Source of the DNA: Dasyornis broadbenti
Taxonomy: Eukaryota > Chordata > Aves > Passeriformes > Dasyornithidae
Assembly: GCA_013397935.1 (NCBI GenBank)
Contig: VZRN01005622.1
Span: forward strand, 3,682,349 to 3,746,348
DNA: 64,000 nt
Reading direction: 5' to 3'
Shown: piece after piece, positions 50,870 through 62,819 of the stretch
How positions within the stretch are numbered: position 1 is the first letter of the stretch
How the letters are laid out: each line of letters starts with the position of its first letter
Position numbers and translations under genes: made by a program
The notes under the pieces: generated by a model
Database searches by the model: none
Told to the model about the DNA's origin: nothing
The model's input: the letters and a program-made list of their open reading frames with translations, nothing else

Positions 50870-51544
50870 TGTTAAAAGTTGCTGGACATTTATTGGATGA
50901 TTTAATTCCACCGAAAAGCCACATACAGTAAAATTGCTTTGCATGACTTGTTCTGAAATACAGACTCCTGGCAGGGATCTCTGCAGACTTCTGGAGAGAG
51001 AAGCCCATGCTGGAGCAGGTTTGCTGGCAGGACTTGTGACTCCATTGGGGACCTATGCTGGAGCAGTTTGTGAAAAACTTCATCCCATGGGAAGGACTTG
51101 CTTTGGAGAAGTTCATGGAGGACTGTCTCCCATGGGGAGGGAGCCCACACTGGAGCAGGGGATCGTGTGAAGAGTCCTGCCCCTGAGGAAAAGGAGCAGC
51201 AGAGACGACATGTGATGAATCCCTCATCCCCCTCTCACCACTGTGGGGGTGCAAAAATCAGGAGTGAAGTTGGTGCTGGGAAGAAGGGAGGGGTGAGGGG
51301 GAAGATGTTTTAAGATTTGGTTTCATTTCTCATTCCCCTGCTCTGATTTTGGTGTGTAATAACAAACTAATCTTCCCAGGCAAAGTCTGCTTTGCCTGTG
51401 ACAGTAACTGCTGAAGAATCTCTCACTGCCTTGCTCTACCCATGAACCTGTTGTTATATTTTCTCTCCCCTGTCCATCTGAGGAGGAGAGGGACAGAGTG
51501 GCTTTGAGGGGTACCTGGCATCCAGACAGGATCAATCCACAACA
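50870..51544 (+). mobile_element. Solo LTR, ERVL-type (class III), plus orientation
   Basis: The 3' end is clear: ...ATCCACAACA at 51544. A matching TGTT start is proposed at 50870, giving TGTT..AACA termini and flanking 5-mers TGATA (50865-50869) and GGATA (51545-51549) that differ by one base, as expected for the 5-bp duplication of ERVL. About 51003-51160 holds imperfect units of about 46 bp built on GCTGGAGCAG and CCCATGGGAAGG motifs, a hallmark of an avian ERVL LTR family I recall. The poly-A signal is decayed to AATAAC at 51358-51363. No internal region is present. The 3' two-thirds are firm; the 5' boundary is less sure. Confidence 0.7.
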
Positions 51545-51549
51545 GGATA

Positions 51550-53319
51550 GAAACAACAAACTAGGCACCAGAGTGCTGAACAGACCTCGTAAGAATTTGG
51601 GGATTATGAGTTTTAAAAAAAGAAAAATGAAATGCAAAAGAGAATGCTTCTCTCAACAGGCCTTTACTCAATGACCCAAAACAGTTAATAATTACATATA
51701 TGACTAGACAGCAGTATTTCTTTTTGTGTAGCATGACCTGCTCTAAATCACTTTCTTCTTCCAGATGATTCTGCCTACCTGCTTTGATTCTATTGCCTCT
51801 AGTTCTCCAAGAAATGGTCAGTTGGAATGAAAGCACTGAGTGGCTAATTTAGAAACATCTGATCCAGATGGAATTAATTAAACAGGATTATTACTTTAAT
51901 TCCAATGCTTTTATTACTGTAGTAAAAATGTATTTTTCATATGGTTTTAAAACTCATATCCATTGTTCCTTCATAGCAGTTGCAAGAGATTTCAGTGGCA
52001 TCTCTTCATTTCTATGATGCCACTTCTTCCCCTCCTGGTTTGTTTATTTGAGAACTTGTTTCCTCTGTGTCACAGTTCTTTTAATCTTGTGAAGATAAGA
52101 AATAACTTATAGCCAGTCAAAGATCATTTCTATTTGGCTTCAATATTTCTATTTCCAAGATTACTCAAGGTATTTATGTAATGCAAATCTCTGTTCCAGT
52201 GAACAACACATAATTTTTGTGCCCTATTAAGAACCGGAATCGTCCATTCTGTTAAGAAAAAGTGAAAACAACAACATATACAAAAGAGAAACCCTAATTG
52301 CTGGCATGAATGGCAAAAGAGGATTTGAAAAGCTCTTTTTAAGTTGTCAGCATTGCATCTCTCATTATGTATATGTTAAGGATGATCATAAAGAATTGTA
52401 GCTTTTTAAAATTTTAAATGTATTCTGTGTATATATATACACATGTACTGATGCTTTAACCCTGTGTATTGTGCTAGTTACAGGCTCTGCAGTATAGACA
52501 GGTTCATCTGCTCTGGAAAGTGAAAAGACTCACTGAGAAATGCTAGTCCTGTATTAGGGACTGCAAAGGTTTGAAACTGTGGCAAGTCTCCTGGCTGTAA
52601 ATATCTTTTCCATTCTGCCGGCCTGGAACTTAACCAGACACAATTTTATTGTGCATATTTAAGTCAGAATAATTTCTCACAGATGCTCATGTATCTCAAT
52701 TCCCATTTATGTATAATTTTTACTACCATCTGATATTGTGACCTGCAGTTTGTATTTATTGCCATTACCCAAGCCATTCAGTCCTCTTTAATAATACTAA
52801 ACAAAAAGTGTGAACAATTATATAGCTTCTTAGAGAAAATGCGCACAAACTGAACTGGCTATGCACAGCTGTTAACATTTAAATCCCATCTGTAAGTGGA
52901 AATAATTATCTTTAAATTCTACATGTAATAAAACCCTCAGAATACTTCTGGCCTTTTCTGAAATTTGTCTTTAGAAATTAATGCTGAAAATGGGTGTTTT
53001 CTTCATTACTGTTTTGCTAACACCAACCATGGAGTGAAATGTGCTGTTAGTGTAGGAGTGGTATCTGAGGCCTGAATCCCTGCCTTTCAGAAAGACAGTC
53101 TTTATCCTGAATTTGAAACAAATAAAAAAATCAGATTTGTAGGAAGAGATTCCTGAGCTAATTCTAGGTCAATCTTTTACAGAATGTCACAGTTTAGGGA
53201 TGACAACTTTGAATAAGCATGGATGTGCCCGGACAGGCTCTCCGTGGGGCCTGTTTGGTGGCTACAATCAGAAGATCTGTGATGCACGTTCAAAACGCCT
53301 TAAGTTCTGCAACTGAAGT
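51550..53319. other. Noncoding stretch, no gene seen
   Basis: AT-rich unique sequence with frames under 92 codons. A short symmetric (TA)n core TGTGTATATATATACACA lies at 52426-52443. No other structure was recognised. Confidence 0.6.
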
Positions 53320-53325
53320 TTTATT
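53320..53325 (-). promoter_or_regulatory. AATAAA poly-A signal motif, minus strand
   Basis: AATAAA on the minus strand lies 57 nt past the stop of the unidentified frame at 53383-53799. The motif is frequent in AT-rich DNA, so it supports a 3' end only if that frame proves real. Confidence 0.25.
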
Positions 53326-53382
53326 TTACCATTCTAACTTGTCTTTTCAAAAACCTCTTCCCTTTTACCTCCCTTTCTGCTG

Positions 53383-53799
53383 CTAATGGTGGATGGCAGC
53401 TGTCACGAGACCTCGGCGCTCCATGCTTCTCTTGTCAATGAAAGTGTTTTCATGTTGGCATTGACAGGCAGACAGAAACATTTTCATGCCATCCTTGTGA
53501 GTTCTGTGAAGTTTTCTTCTGATGGACTGGACGAGTTCAGCTGTTAGCTCTCCTGGCTGATTCCACTCTTCATTTTTCACTTTACAGCTCAAGAATAAAT
53601 TCTCACATTTATCGGACAGCTTATAATTGGTGCTCATTAGAAGATGTCCAGAAAGAGGATGCATTATGGTTTCTCTAAATAGGCACGACATCCTTCCAAA
53701 GCCTTGCATCTGACATGTTATCATAAGGACAAGCAAAGATAGACATAACATCCAGGATACACAGCTAGCAAGGAACCTAAAAATCAGCAGCTCAATCAC
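53383..53799 (-). other. Unidentified open frame, possible terminal exon
   Basis: An open frame of 138 codons in which the first codon is GTG, so an ATG start is not at its edge; the ATGs are at codons 17, 26 and 31. Codons 17-29 encode a hydrophobic stretch (MLCLSLLVLMITC), and the rest is mixed and partly basic with several Cys. An acceptor-like pyrimidine stretch ending in CAG lies directly before the ATG at 53707-53709 (codon 31), and an AATAAA follows the stop by 57 nt. Many third positions are G or C. I recognise no family. The length is within what chance gives in 64 kb, so a pseudogene, terminal exon or random frame are all possible. Confidence 0.2.
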
Positions 53800-54161
53800 C
53801 TAATGCAGGGACAAGTTCATATATCTGAGACTATCTGTGTTTTTTTAAACACTTACAAGAAGGATGCATTTATTTTCTGGCTGAATTAGTTGAATCCAGG
53901 TTGAAATCTAGTCACAACTCTATTGTCCTTGCTCTGGAGAAGCAGCCCTAAAATGTGTATAACTGACTTCAAAAGTGCAGGAATATGTTTGCATTCCCTG
54001 AAAGCATCTGAACTATAATGCAAAAAAAAAAAAAATTATTACTGGAGGAATTTTAGGATATCTGAGATTGATAATGGCCTTTTGAGGTACAGATTGCTGA
54101 ATTACAGCAGTATTTAGTAATCTTAGGTACAGTATGGACACCTATGTGTGCAATCAATGAA
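53800..54161. other. Short noncoding spacer
   Basis: No gene or repeat is recognised apart from a poly-A run near 54021-54034. Confidence 0.6.
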
Positions 54162-54229
54162 GATCATAGAATCATAGATCTGCATTTGTTTTGAAAGGGA
54201 CCTTTACAGGTTATCTTTTCCAACCCCCA
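54162..54229 (-). mobile_element. CR1 LINE 3' end fragment
   Basis: The minus-strand 3' terminus of CR1 is recognisable. The ATCATAGAATCATAGA octamer-type tail at about 54164-54179 is followed by TTTTGAAAGGGACCTTTACAGG and TCCAACCCCC at about 54190-54228. CR1 is the dominant avian LINE, and most copies are 5'-truncated stubs like this one. Homology fades beyond 54230. It is a passive fragment. Confidence 0.8.
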
Positions 54230-54947
54230 AGAGGCTTCTCTCAAGACAAGATGCTTCTCTTGACTGTTTTCCTTGCAGTTACGAAGATGAGAGATATTCC
54301 AACAATGTAATATTGGGGGCTTTCTACATCTATTCTACACCCTTGCTTGAAGGAAAAAAAGTACCCAGGAAATGAGAAACTGGAGAAAAATTAAAATAAA
54401 ACTCTTGTTCTTTGAAGTGTACTGGAAAGAACATAATGCTTCAGAGAGAATCAATATATCATCTGCAAACTAAATATGCCCACTTCAATACTTGCACTCT
54501 TTCAAAGCCTGTTCAATTTAAATGAGTCTTTAGATGCACTGCCATCACAGTGAAGAAATATAACAAAACAGGGTGTAGTAAGTTAGTAACAGCTCGTAGT
54601 TTTGAGAATTTCTTAGGAAGAAAAGGTGAAAGTGCCCTCTGTACCAGTTCATATCAGTATCTTTATAGATTCCTACATATCTGAAAAAAGAAACGTTGGA
54701 AACAAGGCTGAAGAGATGGGAGTTGAACAGGTGAGAGGCTCCCAAGAATCCATGAGCTCTAGAGACCAGTGGCCTTGTTGGATCCACAACAATTGTTAAA
54801 CTTAAGACACAGTCAGCTGAAAATGCCCTAGACCATTGGCACATACTGGTGTCCAAGGCAGGTGCCTAATTCAGACCACAACCAGGAGTGCACTGGCTGC
54901 TCTATGCAAAGTCAACAGGATTAGTTACAGAGGTCTTGAAGCAAAAA
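54230..54947. other. Noncoding spacer between CR1 and LTR
   Basis: No gene is seen; the minus-strand frame of 103 codons at 54545-54856 has no recognisable domain. The stretch ends in an A7C4 tract into which the next LTR inserted. Confidence 0.6.
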
Positions 54948-54953
54948 AACCCC
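54948..54953. repeat. Target-site duplication (left) of solo LTR copy 2
   Basis: AACCCC directly precedes the LTR and is repeated exactly at 55458-55463. The duplicated target is the end of an A7C4 tract. Confidence 0.9.
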
Positions 54954-55457
54954 TGCCGGGGGCGAGGGGAAGCAAGACACGCCAACTCAATATGAGTGAT
55001 AAGCAAGCTTCCACTTTATTCATGTTACACACCGCTTATATATTATAGTGTTAATTACGCCTACATTTTCTATTGGTTAACTAGCAGTGTCTACGTGCCC
55101 CTAAACTCCTCTAATTGGAGTACATTGTTTCTATCATGCGAACAGTAACAGCCTGACTGCAGACCAAGCTCTGTCACGTCTCTCACATCCCACATGCAGA
55201 TGTTCTCTTGTTTCCCATCCCGGAGTATCTTATCTGGCTGGTATGTTTTTCTTCAGCCTTAGCTGCTTTCCCTCTGTCCTTGAAGCTAAGCTAACCCACC
55301 TGTGCAGGCTGAACAGTTCACATGCCCTCTTCCTTTAAACAAAGAATTCCTCTCTACCCTTCAGCTTAAATCACGTACATGTGAGGCCTACACTTTGCTT
55401 TGCTCGCACAGAGCCTCCACGGATTCGTGGCCCTGTTCTCGGAGCCATTCTGCAACA
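54954..55457 (-). mobile_element. Solo LTR of an endogenous retrovirus (class II/ERVK-like), copy 2
   Basis: A 504-bp LTR with the same TG..CA ends, minus orientation and signals as 32888-33390: TATATAA at 55036-55042 and AATAAA at 55015-55020. The perfect 6-bp duplication AACCCC differs from that of copy 1, so the two are independent insertions rather than a duplicated block or the two ends of one provirus. By hand I count about 21 substitutions, all transitions, and 3 single-base indels between them. No internal retroviral sequence lies between 33397 and 54947. Confidence 0.93.
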
Positions 55458-55463
55458 AACCCC
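55458..55463. repeat. Target-site duplication (right) of solo LTR copy 2
   Basis: AACCCC, identical to 54948-54953, directly follows the LTR end. Confidence 0.9.
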
Positions 55464-58400
55464 GAATTCCTGGAAGGACTTTCTGTCCACAAAAGTCAGT
55501 GGTGCATCCATGTGATGTTCCACTTCAGAATAAATAGCTGGGGTTGGCCTCCCGGCTGTCGCTCCAGCACTGAGAAGGGTGTGTGTAGTCATGTGTGAGG
55601 GACCAAGAAAAGAATGCACTGTATGAACACTTACAGCTGTTAATAAAACCAACTTCTTTATTATAACACCTTAAATTACTGACAATGATCTTTCTTGACC
55701 CTGCCATCTTTTCTCTCTCTGAGAGAAAAGGATATTTATGATAAAGGAATACAATGAATTTGTTTATACCTATTTATTTTTAAAATAAAACCTTTAATGG
55801 AGATGTGTGTCCTCCTGGTGAGGACAGCCCCTAGAATCAAGTTTAAACTTTGGGTTTGAAAGTTCAGACTGAAGTACATCATGTATCCACAAGGGAAAGA
55901 ATCATTGTGTTGAAACATTTATAAGGTGGTCTTAAACAGCAACTGGTTCTGAACATCCAAAGAACATCTAGTATGGGGGAGAAGTTTTAGGTAATGAAGT
56001 TAAAGACTGAATTTAAGTTTTGACTGGCTTGAAATAAAAGCAAAAAGGAGGGAAGAAAGGCTATAATTATTGGAAGAACATAATGTGATGCTTAGACAGG
56101 ATGTGAAATTCGCTGAGGAACATATTGCGGCTATAATTAGAGATAGTGTTTCAGTCACTTTAAAAATGAGTCATTAGAGAATGCATTAAAAAGAAAAATT
56201 CTACATCTGTTGGGTCTCCCAGTTGGGACAAAAACATGAGACCTAAAAGGGAAATGCAAATTCTTTCTTCTAAGGAGCTCTGAGGTTAAATTCCAGAAGT
56301 GAAGCACAAATAAAGCTCTGAAGACGGAAACAAACAGAAACAAAACAAAAGTAGAGACGGCTTGTAATACTTGCCATACATACTTCTAGAACATAGACAA
56401 GAGCACTGATACTTATGCTGCAAGGAGTTGAAATGGATTGCTTAGGACTTTTCCAGGGTGTTTCTCTCATCTTTTCATCATTGCTTCCAATTGCAGGGAG
56501 GGGAAAATAGTTCCACTGTAGATTTTGGTACTGTTCACTAAATAAGCACAGCTGAGTGACTTGTCTCACTTTTTCTATGTTCATCTTCAATATGAAATGA
56601 GCTAGATGGAGAACAGCTTTTGCTATTCATTGCTGGTCTACAATAAACAGTTTTCAATTAATTTCTTTTCTAATTGTGCTAGGACTAGGAGTGAGAAGCA
56701 CAGATGTCAGTTTTTGATTGCATTGGCTTTTGCAAAGAGCTGAATTTTCTGGGGGAGGAGAAGTTTGTGGGAAGGAGGTCAATGCACGTATCTGGCACCG
56801 CATTGCTCTCAGGCTGTCTGCATGAGGGAATATATCTACAATAAAATATATTGCCTAGCAATTTTAATCAAATCAGCAAATTAAAGGAAAATGAGCTACG
56901 CAGTAAAAACGACAATGCTACTTTTTGGTCCAACAATTTCCTCTTTTTTTGGCCTCTAATATAGATTACTTTGCAGATCTATTTATTTCAGGTGATCATA
57001 ACCTGTTTGAAAGGTGGTTTTCTATGGAGTTGTGTCACAGGCTAAACTTGTGCAGACTTGTAATAAAATAAGGTGACTCAGTGTCAGTGGTCTACCTGGA
57101 CAAAAAACCCCATCCCTAAACAAACAAACAAAAAAAACCCCACAGAACAAACCTGGAAGATTTGGGGTCTCTGTTAGTACACAGGCAATATGATTGTGAA
57201 GTGCTGTGGAACTCAAGGATGCAATACCTTCCTGAGTCCAATTAAGATTTTAAAAAGTACACTCTGTACTTTGAATTATTTCTGTATCTTATAAAACTTC
57301 TTGATGAGTGCAAGTTATGAAGACCAACAAATAGTTCTAGAACAATTAGTTATTGCATCATGTGAAAGGTAAGGTGAGGTGAGATGAGTTTGCAGCCAGT
57401 TATTTTGGTCTTCATCTTATTGTCTGAATGCGGTTATTGTTATTTTTATCAACAAAATAATGGTGTTTCTGCTCAAATTAAGCTGCATGCAAGATATGAG
57501 TTCTCTTAATTTGCTTGCCAGGTAAGCCTTAGCTCTGAGGATGTGCACAGAAAGTGTTATTCTAGAGATATTTTAATACCAACCCACTGAATTTGTTTGA
57601 CACTCTGCCTTGTGGAAGCTGAGCCTCCTCCTGTCCAGCCTTTAGAAAGTCTCTGTAACAGCATTCAAGGCAAAGCAGTTTCTGGGCTTTAACAAGGCAT
57701 GAAAACACCTTAGAATGAGCTCAATTCTCATAATAACTCTATATATTTTATTTAGCTTTATTAAATAGCAGTTGGAAGACAAGTTATTGGCAGCTTTCTT
57801 AAAGCTCAAAGATGTTTATTTAATCTATTAATCCTGTCTCTGCTAAGCTGTCACAAAGATGATCTCTTGGATAAGGACAGCTTGTTCCCTGAGAAACTAA
57901 CAGAAAAGTTTTGTGCAGTTGTATAGGTTAGCAAATATAATGAACTGTTCATCCCTCATGAAATATATAAAATTAAGATTTAATTTAATTTTTTTTTCTT
58001 TTTTTTTTTTTTTTTTTTACCTTTACACATAGTTTCTGGGCAGCTCTTGTCTGTGAGTATTTACATCAACCTAAGTAAGAGGTTTGGTCTAATGCACCCA
58101 AATATTTCTAGATCACTTTGTTTTCCCTCGAAAAGAGGGGGGAAACGCTCATCAGGCAGCAGGCACAGAGGATGCTCGATCAGCTGTCTGCAGCCTAATG
58201 TTGGCTGTGACCACTGCGGGCCCGGTCCTCCAGCTGGAGACCTAGAGATAAACACGGGGTGGAATAATCACATTACAACTGTTTGGATATGCTTCAGACT
58301 AAGAGGTTTTCTCGGGGAGAGGAATTTTGATGCGTGATGTCTGTAAAACTGATTTGGAACAAATTGTTTGTGCACGCTGGAACAGGAGCAGCCTCCCTCA

Positions 58401-59212
58401 CATATCTGATCATGCTCCTGTGTCAGCATTCCTCCATTGCTGGTGAATGGGAATGGGAGAGGCATGTGTCCTGGAAGATTTGAATACTTTAAAGAAATAT
58501 TAAAAGTACAAGAAATGCAGAATATGGGGGAAGGAGAGAGAGTGAGGTTAGGTTTTTTTATTTCTGGAGGTTTTTTTAAAGAAACTATCAGGTTTTGACA
58601 GGTCACCTTAGTAAGAGAGAATAAAAATAAATCCGTGTTTTACATTTTACCTTCTGGTGAACCTAAGTGAGCTATTCAAGTCACACTTAAGGTACTATTA
58701 AAAGAGTTGCTCCACTTTTATGTAAATGAAAATATTAATTATCATATTTGAATTATGAAAGTGCAAACATCACAATACCATCTCAATAACAACTGTAAGT
58801 TGGGTGGTGGTTTATGACTAGTGTATTTTAAGCCACTCAGAGGTTCTATAATTATACTGAAGATGTAAAGCAAAGATACTGCAAAGTAACAATGACTTTC
58901 TTAATTCAGACAAAGCATAGTTTGAACACCAGGGTTAAAATCTGAAGTCAACTATTTTTTTTTTAACAATTACAGAGTAAAACTCCTCACTTTCGAAAGA
59001 GAGTGAATTAAAATACTGATGAAGCTCAGTGATATACTCTCATTTTCCTCCTCTAATTAAGAATAGTTTTTATATTTTCCCCATTCAGAACAGCTTTTGC
59101 CATTTGTTACACTCAAAAGTTTGCTTTCATAGTATCAAGTAGATCTAGAAGGGGAATTTTATAAAAAGGTGTCTTGAGTATTACCACTAATGTTGGCAAT
59201 TAGTTTTTCCTA
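55464..59212. other. Noncoding stretch, no gene seen
   Basis: No convincing exon. A segment just after the LTR (55464-55680) has two AATAAA motifs and might be an older repeat, but I cannot name it. T-rich tracts occur near 57989-58018 and A/C-rich low-complexity sequence at 57101-57141. Confidence 0.6.
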
Positions 59213-59237
59213 TAGTCTTTTTTTTTCTTCTTCTTCT

Positions 59238-59281
<44 letters not shown>

Positions 59282-59287
59282 CTTTTN

Positions 59288-59327
<40 letters not shown>
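59213..59327. repeat. Long poly-T/CTT tract, about 110 bases
   Basis: A nearly pure T run with a (CTT)n start at about 59227-59240 and one undetermined base at 59287. The length in the assembly is probably approximate. No retroelement body is recognised beside it. Confidence 0.9.
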
Positions 59328-59328
<1 letters not shown>

Positions 59329-60181
59329 TGAAACAATTGTCTGGATAATAAGGACTTTGTGATAAACGAACATCACAAACTAAATAGGCAGCTTTTCCTT
59401 ATTCTGAGTTATTCGTTTGGAATGATTTAGAGCTACTCCAGGACTTTAGCAGTTTTGGTAGACAACAGATACAAACTGACCTCTAATACCACTTGCATCA
59501 GTGCACCAAATCTGTCACAATATTCTTGAAAAATTGACTTGTGTGGGTGATTCTGTTCCTCCAGAAACAATTGCTGTGTTACACTGAGTTGCATGACATT
59601 TCCTGGTCCTGCTTCTAGCAGGTAAATGATGTTGACAGACTGCTGAAAAGAACTTATTTTCCTACATTTTTTTCCTGTATGTTTTCTTCGTTGCAAGCGT
59701 GTCACACAAAGGTAAATGAGCTGGAAAGACTGCAGTTACTTTGCTTAATAAATGGCTGTCTAGCAGATTCACAGAGCAAGCTCTGCGGTAGCATTTCTTT
59801 CAAAGCATAGACCTGATGATGAACAATTATTTCACTGTACATGTTTAACAAGTTATAACAAAACACAACTGAAGATGGTCTGAAAGGAAAAATTATCTTA
59901 AACACTTTCTTTTCTGTGTAGTTTTTCGATCTGGAACATTCCTCTATCTTTAAACAAACAAATGCAGGAGGGTACAAACAGCCTCTTTGCAAATTGGATG
60001 GCAAGGATTCATGGATTTTTTTTTCATTATGTTTTTTACCCATTGCTTACACACCATAATCAACCAGCTCAGTAGTCAGAAAGTCTTGTTGAGCTTGCAG
60101 TTTTTCTGAGATCAAATCTTGTGCTGCACCATGCTGTGCAAATAGCTTTCCATTGGAATCTCCAGAGCTGTCAAATGTATT

Positions 60182-60230
60182 GGGCCAAATTCTGCTCTGA
60201 GGTGCGCCCTAACAAGCACCGCAGTTAACA
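60182..60230 (+). mobile_element. Possible ancient sauropsid interspersed repeat fragment
   Basis: GGGCCAAATTCTGCTCTGAG followed by a diverged continuation resembles an interspersed repeat terminus I recall from turtle, crocodilian and bird genomes. The family name is not certain and only about 50 bp can be followed. Confidence 0.3.
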
Positions 60231-62799
60231 GAGTCTTCCTCATGTCTTTCATCCTCTCTACGCACCCCTTTTCTTCAAAACTCCACCAATATTTAAAAGT
60301 TCCGTCCCCCCCCAAACCATGTCTCCCCACTTAAGGAGTAGCTGAATGCAAAATGGGTAAAGCAAACAGACCAAGCCAACTGAAGAACTGAAGAAGAGCT
60401 ATTTTCACTGTCTTTACAAACATTCTCTCCTGTGTTCTTCCAAAGGAATTTGGGAATAAGAACTGTGTAAGAATTCTGAAAGATAACTGAACTAGTTAAT
60501 GACAGAAGTCTCATTCACCATTTTATGCATTAATTTGATATTTATTTTCCTCTCTTTTTGTGTGATCTTTCATGAAATGACTAGGGAAATAAAACAGTTA
60601 TGAATCTGTTTCATAACTTTTTCTGTGGTAAGGCAGCTGAATTATGCTATAAGTAATTTATGGGGAGCTGTTAGCACAAATAATTTCTCTGCTGTATTTT
60701 TGTCCAATGCTTTCACTTAAAGCAGTATACTAATGAATCAAATTCTCAAGCATTTAAAATTAACATTTCTATTTTTGTTTTATGATGCAGTTATTAAAAT
60801 TAAAGGAAAAAGTTTTGAGTAAATTAAGTTATACTACTGAATTACATAATTGGGTTTCTGAAATATCCCTTAAATAACTACTGTAACTTGCATTACTTGA
60901 CACATTTGTGAAGAATGATGAGAGCAAAATCATGGTCTCTAACTAGATTTCAGTGATGGTACTGGGGTTTCGATGGGGTCAGCTGACCAGGACCTGGAAA
61001 CCTTACAGAATAACTTTAATATCCAGGATAAACTAAATCTGGGAATAATTCTACACACAAACATGGCGAATAGAATGTATGTGAAAGTATGCAAAGACAC
61101 ATGCACTCATCTGGAGCAAATGATGTTTAACAGGATGTGGTTTATGGTGGTGTGGTACATGCTATTTGTCACCTAAATCTGTGCTCTCAAGTAAAATAAA
61201 AAAGAAATCTCATACATTTGCTAGGTTGTTTGGGTCAACCCAAATTTGAAGGGCAAGATGAAGTTAAAAAGAAATGTTTTAACAGGACTTTTATTTGGGC
61301 TTACTGATGGAAACTGGAAACAATTTTAAATATTATTTGGCTTTTATCCATCCTAATTGGCCTGTTCGTGCTTGTGTCTTCATATTTTTGCACGTCTGCT
61401 ATGAAGAGGGAAAATGGAACTTACAAAAATAGTTAAAAGACAGTCTGATATTGAGAAAAATGAGATTTATTGGCAGGAGGGAGATGTTACAAGTGAAGCA
61501 GTTGAAATAAAGCCATATGTAGGGAAGGTAAAATAAGGTAATAAAGCATGGGATGAATGGCAATAAAAAGACCAAAGATTCCAAATTTGAACAATAGAAG
61601 CAAAAGTCAAGCAGCCAGTGTGTAACGGATGGAAAGAATTAGTTTAATATGCTGGCAAGAAGGAGGCTGTAAATTCTGTGAAAAGAAATGGAAGTGAGCC
61701 ACCATGCTGAACTGGACTACAAACCCACAGGAGCAGGAGGCTTTGATGTAGATTTGATGGGGGTATCCTGCGGGGTGGAGGTAGGGGACAAGAGCTGGAT
61801 GCAGGGATTTCAGAAAATGGAAATACTGCAGAGGACTGTGCTCCCCTGATGAAATCAGCAATGAGAGCTGCATTGGATGTGGTCATCCTGCAATCTTAAT
61901 AAGCACCTTGCTGCCCAAAGAATAATGCTTTGGTTACCTTTTGGCTTTTTATTCTCAGAGGAAACTGGAGGAAAACTCAGGCACATAATTGCCAGTGCTC
62001 GTTCACAATTTCTGGATTCGGTCTCCGTGGTTCCAGTCATTAAAGCTTCCTTCCCACAGTTCCATCTGTCCTGTGAACTGTGGGTGCATCCCGGTTCCCT
62101 TTGTGATGAGTTTAGGAAGGGCTGTTTTCTCCATTGAGGTTTGAGCTTGGGGGTGTGTCTGTCGCTTGGATAAGGCTTTTTTTAACCTTGATGGCTGCTT
62201 GGGAACAGTTTAACAAATGCAAGAACTCTTCTATTGCCCTTTCCAAAAGGCACTGTATGGATACACACACATGCAGATCAGTGATGTCGCTTAACAAAAT
62301 CATATTTGCCTTTTTTCTCTCTGTCAGGATGCATTTTAAACAATTCCACAGCGAGGCTTTCAGTTCTGTGGAAGGCACAGCTGCTCGAGTCCTGCATGCG
62401 TTTCTTTCGTGGTGTCATTAACACAGTTTCCTGCGGTTTACAGCCTTGTAGCTGATGTTTGAAAAGCTAGACAATGTAGGGTAAATGACAGCTTTTTGAC
62501 AGTGACCAGAAATCCTGATATATTTGTTACTAATGACCTAGAAAGATACAGAAAGGGGGATGCAAGGCAAAGACCCGTGTATGGCAGCATGTGGAATAAA
62601 AAGTCACTTTTGTTTAATACTTTATTTTTTGATATACACTGAATGTAGGATTTTAAAAAGTCCATCAGAATGTAAGCACGAAGGCTGAACTTTCTGTATT
62701 TCTAGCTTTGGACACAAGATTTTGTGTTCATTACCCCCTAATCAGACTTTTTTTGAGACCTTTGAAATTTTGAGGGAGTATTCAGTCCAAAGAAAAAAT

Positions 62800-62819
62800 T
62801 AAAAAAAAAANAAAAAAAA
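62800..62819. repeat. Poly-A with one undetermined base
   Basis: An A run interrupted by N at 62811, reflecting uncertain homopolymer length. Confidence 0.85.

Noticed and set aside
33397..54947. The two LTRs as the ends of a single 22-kb provirus
   Set aside because: Each LTR has its own different 6-bp duplication, and no retroviral coding remnants lie between them.
55464..55700. Older LTR adjoining copy 2
   Set aside because: Two AATAAA motifs are present, but no TG..CA boundaries, duplication or family resemblance could be shown.
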